Source: Terrabacter sp. 28 (GTDB taxonomy: Bacteria; Actinomycetota; Actinomycetes; Actinomycetales; Dermatophilaceae). From it: 45,488 bases of DNA. The notes below the pieces were generated by a model that saw only the letters and a program-made list of their open reading frames with translations, made no database searches and was not told the origin of the DNA. Below are positions 6,769 through 14,190 of the stretch, in pieces. Every line of letters starts with the position of its first letter. Position 1 is the stretch's first letter. The position numbers were made by a program, and so were the translations under genes. The DNA is taken from positions 1 to 45,488 of the forward strand of contig JYOE01000009.1 in the NCBI GenBank assembly GCA_000955875.1, given 5' to 3'.

Positions 6769-7311
6769 GTGAACATCCCTGACGGAATGCCGGTCTTGTC
6801 GGCCGGCGCCCACCCGGGCGGTCCGAAGGACGGGGCCTGCGTGATGGAGTACATCTCCTTCCTCGCCGGCGAGAAGTGGACGGACTTCCCCTCCTGCACG
6901 AACCGGGTCCTCGCCAAGATCGCGCAGTACGCCAACGACAGCCTCAGGGACGAGCACCGACAGGAACTCCTCCCGCTCCTCCCGCGCCTCATGGGCACGC
7001 CAGACACGAGCCACGAGGTCAACATGGCAATCGCCGAGGAGGCGGCGAGCATGGTGCTCCCGCTGGTGGGCCACACCATGACCCTCGTTCACAACCTGGC
7101 CGAGGACGCGCAGCTCGGCATCCACTCCGCCCACCCCCACCCTGAGTCCATCGTGTCCAGCGCGTTCGTGGCTGCCGACGTCGCCAAGTGGGACGTGGTC
7201 GCGTTCCTCTCGTCCCTCATCGACGCCTACGACAAGGCGACGGGGCGCAACGAGACCCCCGTCGTGACCGAGGACGACTTCCGTCGTCTCGCCGAGCTGA
7301 CCAACGCCTGA
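6769..7311 (+). CDS. Conserved hypothetical protein
   Basis: 180 residues from GTG 6769, with ribosome binding site GAAAGGTGA 6 bases upstream. The N-terminal pattern (LSAGAHPGGPKDGACVMEYISFLAGEKWTDFPSC, with its GxCVMEx5AGExWxDxPxC core) recurs in uncharacterised proteins of actinobacteria and their phages. The remainder looks all-helical. Cys and His residues are not arranged as a metal site. It opens a second transcript of the early region with its own promoter and motif copy. Function unknown. Confidence 0.75.
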   Translation: MNIPDGMPVLSAGAHPGGPKDGACVMEYISFLAGEKWTDFPSCTNRVLAKIAQYANDSLRDEHRQELLPLLPRLMGTPDTSHEVNMAIAEEAASMVLPLVGHTMTLVHNLAEDAQLGIHSAHPHPESIVSSAFVAADVAKWDVVAFLSSLIDAYDKATGRNETPVVTEDDFRRLAELTNA

Positions 7312-7334
7312 CCCCGCCACCCAAAAGGAGAACC

Positions 7335-7790
7335 ATGGGCGACTCGTTTAAGATCCAGCAGAACGTGAAGGTCGGCAACGACCTCATCAACCTCCGGGCC
7401 GACAGCCCGTCCGAGTTCGAGTCGATCGCCAACTGGGTGATCGAGAACGCCGGCCTGCTCGTCAACGTCCAGTCCGCCCTCGGCGGTGTCAACGCTGTCG
7501 CGCCCTTGGCGGGCAACGTGACCAAGACGCAGGTCCAGAACGACGCGCCGGCGCTGGCGGTCCAGGCCCACACGGCTCCGCCGTCGCAGGGTCAGTGGGC
7601 GCAGCCCCAGCAGCAGGCCGCTCCCTCGTGGAGCCAGCCCGCCACGCCCGCTCCGGGCTCCGGCCCGGCCTGTCGCCACGGCGCCATGCAGTTCAAGGAG
7701 GGTGTCTCCAAGGCGGGCAAGCCCTACAAGATGTGGGCCTGCCCGAGCAACAACCGCCAGGACCAGTGTGACCCGCAGTGGGTGCGCTGA
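7335..7790 (+). CDS. Hypothetical protein with C-terminal zinc ribbon, possible ssDNA-binding accessory
   Basis: 151 residues from ATG 7335 (ribosome binding site AAAAGGAGAA). Residues 1-65 look like a small alpha/beta domain (FKIQQNVKVGNDLINLRADSPSEFESIANWV); 66-115 are a Gln/Pro/Ala-rich linker; the end (CRHGAMQFKEGVSKAGKPYKMW, ACPS ... QDQC) resembles the zinc ribbons at the C-terminus of topoisomerase-like and other DNA-binding proteins. Placed between the Cas4-like nuclease and the ATPase, it may hold single-stranded DNA in recombination or replication; this is inference from layout and context. Confidence 0.65.
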   Translation: MGDSFKIQQNVKVGNDLINLRADSPSEFESIANWVIENAGLLVNVQSALGGVNAVAPLAGNVTKTQVQNDAPALAVQAHTAPPSQGQWAQPQQQAAPSWSQPATPAPGSGPACRHGAMQFKEGVSKAGKPYKMWACPSNNRQDQCDPQWVR

Positions 7791-7793
7791 CAG

Positions 7794-8609
7794 GTGCCCG
7801 TTGCCGCGACCAAAGCCCTGACAAGGGCGGCTGAGTCCGGCGAGCGTCTGCCACTCCCCTACTGGATGAGTCCAGTGGAGCAGCGAGGCGGGGTGCCCCG
7901 ACGGGGGCACCTCGTCCTCATTGCCGGGGTTCCCAACTCTGGCAAGTCTGCCCTGGCGCAGGCACTCTCGGCAGCAGCGAACGTTCCCACCCTCTACTTC
8001 TCCGCAGACCAGGACCCGTGGCAGACCACGACCAAGCTCATCGCGTCACTAACCGGCGAGCAGACGAACGTCGTGGCACACAACCTCGCGTCCGGCATCG
8101 GGGATGGGTACTACGAGCAGGTCCTGTCCGACTCGAACGTGGTGTTCTGCTTCGACTCCAAGCCATCTCTGGATGACGTGGCAGCGGAGCTGGATGCCTA
8201 CGTGGACACCTGGGACGAGTACCCCGAGGTCATCGTCATCGACACGCTGCGCAACGTCGATGGCAACGGTGAGAAGCAGGACGACGAGTGGATCATCTCA
8301 GAGCTCCACGGCCTCGCCCGCCGCACGCGGGCGTGCGTCTTCCTCCTCGCTCACATGTCACGCACGAACGTCAAGAACTCCACCCGACCACCGGGGATCA
8401 AGGAACTGGTCAACAAGCTCGACTCGCTCCCTGACCTGGTGCTGATGGTGGCGTATGACGCAGACGCCGAGACTCTCTGGGTCGCGGTGGGCAAGACCCG
8501 AGAGGGACGGGCAGACCCGGAGGCGGAGAAGCCGATCCCGCTCAAGGCGGACTTCTCCCGCATGACCTTCGGGGCATCCGCCATCAACACATGGGACAGC
8601 GAAAGGTGA
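7794..8609 (+). CDS. RecA/DnaB-fold ATPase (helicase or recombinase type)
   Basis: 271 residues from GTG 7794, three bases after the previous stop; no clear ribosome binding site, so coupling is likely. Walker A is GVPNSGKS (45-52), Walker B is EVIVID with Asp150, and a LLAHMSR sensor-like element follows with His187. The order strand, P-loop, LYFSADQD strand, VIVIDTLR, AHMSR is that of the RecA-like ATPases of DnaB/RepA helicases. There is no N-terminal DnaB helix bundle and the length fits the bare ATPase core. With the split primase downstream it is the likely replicative helicase or loader. Confidence 0.8.
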   Translation: MPVAATKALTRAAESGERLPLPYWMSPVEQRGGVPRRGHLVLIAGVPNSGKSALAQALSAAANVPTLYFSADQDPWQTTTKLIASLTGEQTNVVAHNLASGIGDGYYEQVLSDSNVVFCFDSKPSLDDVAAELDAYVDTWDEYPEVIVIDTLRNVDGNGEKQDDEWIISELHGLARRTRACVFLLAHMSRTNVKNSTRPPGIKELVNKLDSLPDLVLMVAYDADAETLWVAVGKTREGRADPEAEKPIPLKADFSRMTFGASAINTWDSER

Positions 8610-8613
8610 GGCC

Positions 8614-8952
8614 ATGACCCAGCACAGGAAGGCGAGGGGAATGCGTTCGCAGCTCCTCGTCACCGAGTACCTCAAGGAGCGTGGCTGGCCCTTCGCCACC
8701 TCGGCCGGTTCTGGCCGGCCCGGTGTGGATGTGCTCAACACGCCCGACATCGCCGTGGAAGTAAAGGCTCGGGCGGGGCTAGACCCCCTCGCCTGGGTCA
8801 AGCAGGCAGAGAAGGACGCGGACGGTCGATTGCCGTTCGCGGTGTTCAGGCCGAACGGGCTTGGCGAAGATGCCAGTCGCTATGTGGCGTTCTTGCGTTT
8901 CGGCGATCTGGTGGAACTACTGCGGAAGGCTGGCTATGGCGACGGTGACTGA
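8614..8952 (+). CDS. Holliday-junction-resolvase-like nuclease (PD-(D/E)XK)
   Basis: 112 residues. The N-terminal RKARGMRSQLLVTEYLKERG helix, the GRPGVDVLNTPDIAVEVKAR strand pair (catalytic Asp, Glu and Lys as D ... ExK) and a following helix with KQAEKDA match small archaeal-type resolvases of the Hjc/VRR-NUC group. It would cut branched DNA before packaging. Its 3' end overlaps the start of the next HNH gene by 17 bases. Fold confident; exact substrate inferred. Confidence 0.75.
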   Translation: MTQHRKARGMRSQLLVTEYLKERGWPFATSAGSGRPGVDVLNTPDIAVEVKARAGLDPLAWVKQAEKDADGRLPFAVFRPNGLGEDASRYVAFLRFGDLVELLRKAGYGDGD

Positions 8953-9466
8953 GCGACTAGCCTCTCGTGCCAGCATCTCCGCGAGCGGGTGCTTCGAGTG
9001 GACCGGCTACCTGAATGAGGGCGGCTATGGCCTGATCGGAGTGGGCAGCAAGGTGCGGCGCGTCCACAGGGTCGCGTGGGAGATCGAGCGCGGACCCATC
9101 CCGCAGGGGTTCGTGGTCCGTCACGCATGTGACAACCCCAGGTGCTTCAACGTGGCACATCTGGAGCTGGGTACGCAGGCGGACAACATCCAAGACATGG
9201 TCGAGCGTGGCCGCCTGGGTGGGGCCACCGCTGAGAATGCCAGCAAGCGCCAATGTCTTCGGGGCCATCCGCTAGATGGCACCAACGTCAGGGTCTACAA
9301 GGGGAGCCGTCTCTGTCGGGCCTGCGAGCGTGAGAGAGGCGCCGAGAAGCGCCTCAGGCAGACGTTGGCGAGCGAGGGTGAGTGGCCCTGCCCGGCATGT
9401 GGGGCGGGGTTCAGCAATGAACGCGGCCTGCGGGTGCATCGCGGCCGACGGCACAAGGGCGTGTGA
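8936..9466 (+). CDS. HNH endonuclease fused to a C2H2 zinc finger
   Basis: 176 residues from ATG 8936, overlapping the resolvase-like gene. An N-terminal CFEWTG ... GGYGLIGVGSKVRRVHRVAWE region leads into the HNH core VVRHACDNPRCFNVAHLELG (His63, Asn72, His75), as in free-standing homing-type HNH enzymes. Residues 107-130 (CLRGHPLDG ... LCRAC) form a second zinc knot. Residues 152-173 fit the classical C2H2 finger spacing exactly: Cys152-x2-Cys155, Phe159, Leu165, His168, His173. The finger probably adds DNA contacts. The gene resembles the HNH gene at 14527 in its core, so both may come from one mobile ancestor. Confidence 0.85.
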   Translation: MATVTERLASRASISASGCFEWTGYLNEGGYGLIGVGSKVRRVHRVAWEIERGPIPQGFVVRHACDNPRCFNVAHLELGTQADNIQDMVERGRLGGATAENASKRQCLRGHPLDGTNVRVYKGSRLCRACERERGAEKRLRQTLASEGEWPCPACGAGFSNERGLRVHRGRRHKGV

Positions 9467-9476
9467 TGTTATGTGG
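9463..9476 (+). promoter_or_regulatory. Phage motif copy (GTGATGTTATGTGG)
   Basis: Forward match spanning the end of the HNH gene and the start of the 52-aa zinc-ribbon gene; 12 of 14 bases agree with GTTATGTTGTGTGG. Confidence 0.45.
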
Positions 9477-9629
9477 GCACGCCTGATCCTCCCCGACTGT
9501 CGAGCATGTGACGTCCGCAAGGCGGCGTCTTGGAAGACCCGCCTGTGCGTGATTTGTACTGCCGAGGTGCTGCTCCTCGAGGAGGCACTGGCGCTGAACC
9601 TGGACGACGAGAACCCGACCTGCATGTAA
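9471..9629 (+). CDS. Tiny zinc-ribbon protein
   Basis: 52 residues, MWARLILPDCRACDVRKAAS, with two C-x2-C knuckles (CRAC at 10-13 and CVIC at about 26-29) at the spacing of a zinc ribbon, then a Leu/Glu-rich helix. No ribosome binding site is visible before ATG 9471. Five bases separate it from the HNH stop. Function unknown; the paired cysteines are the main evidence that it is real. Confidence 0.55.
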   Translation: MWARLILPDCRACDVRKAASWKTRLCVICTAEVLLLEEALALNLDDENPTCM

Positions 9630-9639
9630 TGTTGTGGGG
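9626..9639 (+). promoter_or_regulatory. Phage motif copy (GTAATGTTGTGGGG)
   Basis: Forward match between the 52-aa gene and the gene at 9660, followed by TACAAA (possible -10) and the ribosome binding site AAAGGTGAG. Confidence 0.5.
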
Positions 9640-9659
9640 CTACAAATGAAAGGTGAGAA

Positions 9660-9977
9660 ATGACCAAGGAGTGCCAGGCGCCGTCCTGTGAGAACGAGGT
9701 GAAGCTGCACCGTCCGTCGGACGTCAAGCGTCGGAAGTTCTGCTCGGCGCAGTGCAGCGCGAACGAGCAGGCACGTCGCACGACCGAGCGGATCGACGAG
9801 GTGAAGTGGCTGGTGGGCACGGACCACCCGGAGTCGATCGCCCAGCGTGTCGGCTTCAGCAACGTCACGACGATGCTCGAGATGCTGATGCGTCGGGACG
9901 AGAACGACCTCGCTGCTCGCTTGCGTGCGGACTATGGCCGCTACATGCGGCCCATGCAGGACGAGGTGTATGCGTGA
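9660..9977 (+). CDS. Small zinc-binding protein with possible HTH
   Basis: 105 residues, ribosome binding site GAAAGGTGAGAA just upstream. The N-terminal 35 residues carry ECQAPSCENEV ... RKFCSAQCSANEQARR, a four-cysteine treble-clef-like knuckle. Residues 45-85 (WLVGTDHPESIAQRVGFSNVTTMLEMLMR) have helix-turn-helix character. It leads the primase genes and overlaps the next start. It may bind DNA or assist priming; no named family is claimed. Confidence 0.65.
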   Translation: MTKECQAPSCENEVKLHRPSDVKRRKFCSAQCSANEQARRTTERIDEVKWLVGTDHPESIAQRVGFSNVTTMLEMLMRRDENDLAARLRADYGRYMRPMQDEVYA

Positions 9978-10327
9978 CCGACAAGCCCGACCTGCGTCGG
10001 GTGTTGTCCTTCTACGGGGTCGAGCTCCACAGCCAGCGCAGGGAGCAGAGCGTGAACTGCCCTGTGCACGAGGAGACCAGGCCGTCCTGCTCGGTCAACG
10101 AAGACGATGGGCTCTGGCACTGTCTTGCCTGCGGGGCCGCGGGTGACTCCTGGTCTCTAATCATGATGAAGGAAGGGTTCGATGAGTTCCGCAGCGCGGT
10201 CCAGTTTGCCGAGCAGGAGTTCGGTGGCAGCTACGCACAGGGCAAGCCTGACCGTCGTACAGGTGGTCGACGTGAGCGAGGAGCCGGCTTCCGGCCGGCG
10301 TTCAAGCGCCAGCGCATCCTCAGTTAG
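9974..10327 (+). CDS. DNA primase zinc-binding (CHC2) domain protein
   Basis: 117 residues from GTG 9974, overlapping the previous stop. Carries the CHC2 zinc site of bacterial-type primases: Cys29-x2-His32-x17-Cys50-x2-Cys53 (NCPVHEETRPSCSVNEDDG then WHCLACGAAGDSW), followed by the usual SLIMMKEG helix. In DnaG this domain recognises the template for RNA primer synthesis. Here it is a separate protein with a basic tail (RRTGGRRERGAGFRPAFKR), and the catalytic part is the next gene 8 bases downstream. Confidence in the domain is high. Confidence 0.85.
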   Translation: MTDKPDLRRVLSFYGVELHSQRREQSVNCPVHEETRPSCSVNEDDGLWHCLACGAAGDSWSLIMMKEGFDEFRSAVQFAEQEFGGSYAQGKPDRRTGGRRERGAGFRPAFKRQRILS

Positions 10328-10335
10328 GGGGATTC

Positions 10336-11013
10336 GTGGCTGACCCGGTGGCACCCAACTCCGCAGCCCGCAAGAAGATGTTGCTCAAGGCGGCCCGTGG
10401 ATATCGTGACTCGCTGAACGACGGGGCCGTGGCATACCTCTACGGCCGAGGGTTCGACGACGCAACGATCTCGAGGTTCGGGTTCGGCTACGTGGAGAGC
10501 CCGTTGCCCGAGCACACCTACGCCAAGGGGATGCTCGCCATCCCCTACATCACGCCATCCAATGGCATCAAGTCGATTCGCTTCCGGTGCATCGAGGACC
10601 ATGTCTGCAAGGACGTGGAGAAGCACGCGAAGTATTGGGGCGAGTCCGGCATCCGGTCGGGCATGTTCAACACCAAGGACCTCGCATCGGACAGCGACAC
10701 CATCGCGGTCTGCGAGGGGGAGCTGGATGCCATCACCATCTCCGGGTCCGGCATCATGCCGGCCGTGGGTGTGCCCGGTGCGAATGGGTGGCAGTCCTTC
10801 TACCCGCGAATGCTCGCAGGGTTTAGCAGGGTAGTCCTCGTCGCTGATGGCGACGACGCAGGTAGCAAGCTGGCCTCCACATTCCGACGCGCACTGCCGT
10901 TGTCGGGCACTGTTATGTTGTGCAAGCCGGGCGATGACGTCAACTCCGTCTATGTCCGTGAAGGCAAAGAGGGGCTCCAGTCCCTCCTTAAGGGTGAGGA
11001 AGACGATGAGTAA
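10336..11013 (+). CDS. Toprim-domain primase catalytic subunit
   Basis: 225 residues from GTG 10336 with AGGGGG 5 bases upstream. The N-terminal half resembles the DnaG/gp4 polymerase region (YLYGRGFDDATISRFGFGYV, then MLAIPYI). The Toprim domain follows, with VCEGELDAI (Glu127) and VVLVADGDDAGSKLA (Asp171, Asp173), the metal-binding acid set for nucleotide transfer. It lacks its own zinc domain and helicase domain, which are supplied by the flanking genes at 9974 and 7794. It should make RNA primers for phage DNA replication. A motif copy lies inside the gene at 10912. Confidence 0.85.
   Translation: MADPVAPNSAARKKMLLKAARGYRDSLNDGAVAYLYGRGFDDATISRFGFGYVESPLPEHTYAKGMLAIPYITPSNGIKSIRFRCIEDHVCKDVEKHAKYWGESGIRSGMFNTKDLASDSDTIAVCEGELDAITISGSGIMPAVGVPGANGWQSFYPRMLAGFSRVVLVADGDDAGSKLASTFRRALPLSGTVMLCKPGDDVNSVYVREGKEGLQSLLKGEEDDE
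10912..10925 (+). promoter_or_regulatory. Phage motif copy inside the primase gene (GTTATGTTGTGCAA)
   Basis: Forward match within coding sequence. It shares GTTATG-TGTGCAAG with the copy at 21407, so the similarity extends beyond the 14-bp core. Confidence 0.45.
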
Positions 11014-11770
11014 ACCCAAGGTGCTCGTGTTCGACATCGAGCGCGTGCCCATGCGGACCAAGCCCCTTGAGGCATGGTCGATGAAGGATCTCCAGTACCG
11101 CCGGCTTCGGCCGGAGGACATCGACTCCTGGGGTCGCACCATCTGCCTCGCCTACCAGTGGCTCGGTGAGCGCAAGGTCCACTTCATCGCCGAGTGGCAG
11201 GAGGGTGGCCGCGCAGCGTTCCTCCAGAACGCGCACGACATGCTCTCGCAGGCGGACCTCGTCGTCGGCCACAACAGCACATCGTTCGATGTGCCCCACC
11301 TCCAGGGGGAGTTCGCGCTGGAGGGGCTCGGTGAGCCCGAGCCCTTCAAGCAGTTCGACACCCTCCTCACGGCCCGCAAGAAGTTCAACTTCGAGGCCAA
11401 CCACCTCGACACGTTGACCCGTCGCTTCGGCTTGCGCCACAAGACCGACAAGTACAGCAGCAAGGTCGCCTTCGCTGCCGTCGATGGCGACGAGAAGGCG
11501 CAGAAGCGCATCCAGAGGTACAACGAGGGGGACGTAAGGGCCACCACGGCGCTCTACCTCTACCTCCGCCCGTGGGGCAGCTTCAACCTCGGCACCTTCG
11601 TCGATGGTGCGGACGAGACCCCCATCTGCCCGATCTGCACCAGCACCAAGCTGGAGAAGCGGGGCGTCCGCTCGTCCTCGCTGGGCAGGTACCAGCAGTA
11701 TTTCTGCACCCACTGCCGCAAGTGGTCCAAGGGGAAGCGACTCCTCTCCCCCACGGTGGAGGTGCGCTGA
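11006..11770 (+). CDS. DEDD-type 3'-5' exonuclease with C-terminal zinc ribbon
   Basis: 254 residues from ATG 11006, overlapping the primase stop. Exonuclease motifs: VLVFDIERVP (Asp10, Glu12), VVGHNSTSFDVPHL (Asp95) and YNEGDVRATTALY (Asp176), the DEDD acids of the RNase H-fold proofreading superfamily. Residues 208-237 form a zinc ribbon (CPIC, CTHC). There is no polymerase domain and no polymerase gene elsewhere in the genome, so this is a stand-alone nuclease that may process primers, repair ends or degrade host DNA. Confidence 0.8.
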   Translation: MSKPKVLVFDIERVPMRTKPLEAWSMKDLQYRRLRPEDIDSWGRTICLAYQWLGERKVHFIAEWQEGGRAAFLQNAHDMLSQADLVVGHNSTSFDVPHLQGEFALEGLGEPEPFKQFDTLLTARKKFNFEANHLDTLTRRFGLRHKTDKYSSKVAFAAVDGDEKAQKRIQRYNEGDVRATTALYLYLRPWGSFNLGTFVDGADETPICPICTSTKLEKRGVRSSSLGRYQQYFCTHCRKWSKGKRLLSPTVEVR

Positions 11771-12288
11771 TGAGCCTCGTCGGATTCAAGGCGGGCAACC
11801 ACCCGCAGCAGACCGAGCGCAGAGGCGCTCGGGACGACGTCGATGACCGCGGCACCGACCAGACCTTCTTCGACTCCCTGGAGGAGCGGTTCGGCAAGTT
11901 CACCCTCGATGTCGCGGCAGCGCCGCACAACGCAAAGTGTGAGCGCTTCTACACCCGCGAGAACGACGGACTCGCCATGCCCTGGAAGGGGCGCGTGTGG
12001 TGCAACCCACCCTACTCCGATTGCGGGGCGTGGGTCCGCAAGGCATGGGAAGAGTGGGATGCCGACGAGTATCCGCCCGCCCTGATCGTGATGCTACTCC
12101 CCGCAAACAGGGTGGAGCAGGGCTGGTGGCAGGACTTCGTGGAGCCCTGCCGCGATCGCCCCGGTTCTCCACTCAGTGTCGAGTTCCTGCGTGGCCGAAT
12201 GCGGTTCGACCGCCCTGGCTGGACCCCCGGACCCAAGGGTGACCGTCCGCCGTTCGGGTGCTGCCTTCTGATCTGGAGCGACCAGTGA
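11770..12288 (+). CDS. dam: DNA N6-adenine methyltransferase, phage Dam type
   Basis: 172 residues, ATG overlapping the previous stop. Matches the phage DNA N-6-adenine methyltransferase family: an N-terminal TDQTFFDSLEERFGKFTLDVAA segment, AKCERFYTRENDGLAMPW, catalytic NPPY at 79-82 (VWCNPPYSD) and a LIVMLLPANRVEQGWW strand. It would transfer a methyl group from S-adenosylmethionine to adenine in a short target, probably protecting phage DNA from host restriction. No matching phage restriction enzyme is apparent. Confidence 0.88.
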   Translation: MSLVGFKAGNHPQQTERRGARDDVDDRGTDQTFFDSLEERFGKFTLDVAAAPHNAKCERFYTRENDGLAMPWKGRVWCNPPYSDCGAWVRKAWEEWDADEYPPALIVMLLPANRVEQGWWQDFVEPCRDRPGSPLSVEFLRGRMRFDRPGWTPGPKGDRPPFGCCLLIWSDQ

Positions 12289-12932
12289 CCACCGTCGACA
12301 TCTACGCCGATCCAGCACTGGAGGTGCTGGCCATCGCTGCCGAGTCGGTCGCCTACAAGTACGACGACTACGTGTCCTTCGAGTCGATGTACCAGGACGC
12401 ATGGGAGTACCGCATCCGGCACGTCACGCTCGTCAACTCGTTCCTGAACCGCGAGGAAGGGCCTGACATGAGGGGCCTCGAGAAGGTCATCAAGTCCTAC
12501 CTGGAGTCCGTGGCGAGGGCTGAGAAGGCCCTCGTCTGTGGCTACCACGTAGACGACGAGGCGTACTACCGGCCGGCCGTGATCGCGGAGCTCCTGCCCA
12601 TCTGTCTCGACATCGAGGCTGCACTCCTCCCGTCTGCTCCAGTCGACGACGCCCCCGGCAGGGGCGGAAACCCCCACGGTCAGGGCGACTTCGTCGCCTC
12701 ACTGCTCGACGTGCGAGAGGCATGGACGTCCACCGCCTTTCGCGGTGACGAGATGCAGCTCATCAAGGCCCGGTATGTGGAGGACCTCGAGTGGGGCCAC
12801 ATCGCAGCCTCATTCGGGATCGAGGTGGAGGACGCGCAGAAGCGTGTCGCCATCGGACTCCGACGGATGAGCGAGTTCCTGGGCGGGCTGCCGTCCAAGT
12901 CATGCAAGCCCGGCTGCGAGTGCCGCCCATGA
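12285..12932 (+). CDS. Sigma-like helix-turn-helix protein
   Basis: 215 residues from GTG 12285, overlapping the methyltransferase stop. The first 110 residues are acidic and helical. A Gly/Pro linker (about 123-137) leads to a C-terminal HTH around 155-200 (GDEMQLIKARYVEDLEWGHIAASFGIEVEDAQKRVAIGLRRM) that resembles sigma-70 region 4. The tail ends in a cysteine cluster (SCKPGCECRP). It may be a positive control factor or alternative sigma for later genes. Region 2 is not recognisable, so a true sigma factor is uncertain. Confidence 0.65.
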   Translation: MTTVDIYADPALEVLAIAAESVAYKYDDYVSFESMYQDAWEYRIRHVTLVNSFLNREEGPDMRGLEKVIKSYLESVARAEKALVCGYHVDDEAYYRPAVIAELLPICLDIEAALLPSAPVDDAPGRGGNPHGQGDFVASLLDVREAWTSTAFRGDEMQLIKARYVEDLEWGHIAASFGIEVEDAQKRVAIGLRRMSEFLGGLPSKSCKPGCECRP

Positions 12933-13147
12933 GCACGCGAGAGCAGGCGATCAAGGCGGAGGCAAAGTACGTGGCCCACCTGTACGAGGTCTACCCCACG
13001 CCTGAACGACTCAGGCGCATCGAGGAGCGGTTCCGGGCCATCTACGACCACGCCCTCGCAGACAGCAATCCACCTGGGTGGCATGTGCCACGCCCAACAG
13101 TGTGCCCCTGTGAAGAGTGCAGTGCCAAGAGAGAGGTGAGCAAGTGA
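12929..13147 (+). CDS. Hypothetical protein with C-terminal cysteine pair
   Basis: 72 residues, MSTREQAIKAEAKYVAHLYE, ATG overlapping the previous stop. Two basic helices followed by PRPTVCPCEECSAKREVSK, a CxCxxC knot that could bind metal. In the middle of a tightly coupled operon. No family recognised. Confidence 0.6.
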   Translation: MSTREQAIKAEAKYVAHLYEVYPTPERLRRIEERFRAIYDHALADSNPPGWHVPRPTVCPCEECSAKREVSK

Positions 13148-13353
13148 GCAAGAAGTACGACGGTCCGGCCGCTTTTGTGGAGGTCCTCGACCCCAGTGAC
13201 GACGCACCCCTGTGGGTGCGCCCCTCGGAAATCATCCAGATCGGCAAGCGTGCCAAGGGTGAGTCCATCCTCCTCCTCGCCAGCAACGAGGTCGCCTGGT
13301 TCCCAATGGGGCGAACCAGGTTCGCCAAGTGGCTTGCGAAGGCGGAGGGCTGA
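13144..13353 (+). CDS. Hypothetical beta-rich protein
   Basis: 69 residues from GTG 13144 overlapping the previous stop (GTGA); GAGAGGTGAGCA provides the ribosome binding site. Sequence alternates hydrophobic and polar residues (AFVEVLDPSDDAPLWVRPSEIIQIGK ... SILLLASNEVAWFPMG), suggesting a small beta barrel. Unknown function. Confidence 0.6.
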   Translation: MSKKYDGPAAFVEVLDPSDDAPLWVRPSEIIQIGKRAKGESILLLASNEVAWFPMGRTRFAKWLAKAEG

Positions 13354-13354
13354 C

Positions 13355-14017
13355 ATGGGCAAGGTCAAGAACGCAGAGAAGCGAGAGCTCGAGCTGCGCC
13401 AGCAGCGAGCCGAGACACGCAAGGCGGAACTGGAGCTGGAGATCCAGCAGCAGCGCACGCAGCGTGCCACCAGGGACCACCGGCATGACTACGAGTACGA
13501 CCCGGAGGGGCGTGGAGTCTTCCACCTCATCGGCGCAGTCGACTCCACCTCATGCGCCTACTGGGCTGACCGCATCCAGCGGTACGCCCACCTCCACCCG
13601 GGCGAGCCCATCACGATCCACCTCCAGACCCCGGGCGGGTCTGTGCTGCATGGCCTCGGGTTCTACGACACCCTCCGCACCATCGCATCGCAGGGCCACC
13701 ACATCACCACCGTGGTGCGAGGCTTCGCTGCCTCGATGGGGGCAGTGCTTCTCCAGGCGGGCGACACCCGCCTCGTGGGCACCGAGTCCCTCGTCATGCT
13801 GCACGAGGTCTCCAGCGGCACCGGAGGCAAGCTGCACGAGATGAAGGACGACGTGAAGTTCACCGAGCAGCTCAACCGCCGGCTCATGTCCATCATCGCC
13901 AACCGAACGGGCGAGAAGTGGACCGCGGACGCGCTGTACGAGCGCATCGAGGCGAAGGATTGGTGGCTCTCCGCTGACGAGGCGGTCGACCAGGGCTTCG
14001 CAGACGGGGTGGGCTGA
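13355..14017 (+). CDS. ClpP-like serine protease
   Basis: 220 residues from ATG 13355. After a charged N-terminal coiled-coil extension (2-45) comes a ClpP/crotonase fold: ITIHLQTPGGSVLHGLGFYDTL (oxyanion GGS), GFAASMGAVLL with nucleophile Ser127, and LVMLHEVSSG with His150, then a long helical region and DWWLSADEAVDQGFAD, all typical of ClpP-type proteases. Many phages use such enzymes to mature capsids, but this gene is in the early operon about 23 kb from the scaffold and capsid genes. It could be the relocated prohead protease or act on host or phage regulators. No partner ATPase is seen. Confidence 0.85.
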   Translation: MGKVKNAEKRELELRQQRAETRKAELELEIQQQRTQRATRDHRHDYEYDPEGRGVFHLIGAVDSTSCAYWADRIQRYAHLHPGEPITIHLQTPGGSVLHGLGFYDTLRTIASQGHHITTVVRGFAASMGAVLLQAGDTRLVGTESLVMLHEVSSGTGGKLHEMKDDVKFTEQLNRRLMSIIANRTGEKWTADALYERIEAKDWWLSADEAVDQGFADGVG

Positions 14018-14190
14018 TGGCCCAGCGCAAGAAGAGGTTCGACTGGTTCGACCTGCTCCTCAAGGTCGCAGTCGTCGTCGGGTTCATCCTCATCATCCTG
14101 TTCGCCATCTGGCTGCGTCAGGTGCTCCCGTGTGACTGGATGCCACTCAAGGAGGCGCCCCCGAGGTGCCTGACTGGCGTGAGCAGGTAG
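14017..14190 (+). CDS. Small membrane protein
   Basis: 57 residues, ATG overlapping the protease stop by one base. MAQRKKRFDWFD is followed by one clear transmembrane segment of about 22 residues (LLLKVAVVVGFILIILFAIWL), then a short tail with two cysteines. Positive-inside rule suggests N-terminus in the cytoplasm. Function unknown; it could anchor or modulate the adjacent protease. Confidence 0.65.
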   Translation: MAQRKKRFDWFDLLLKVAVVVGFILIILFAIWLRQVLPCDWMPLKEAPPRCLTGVSR

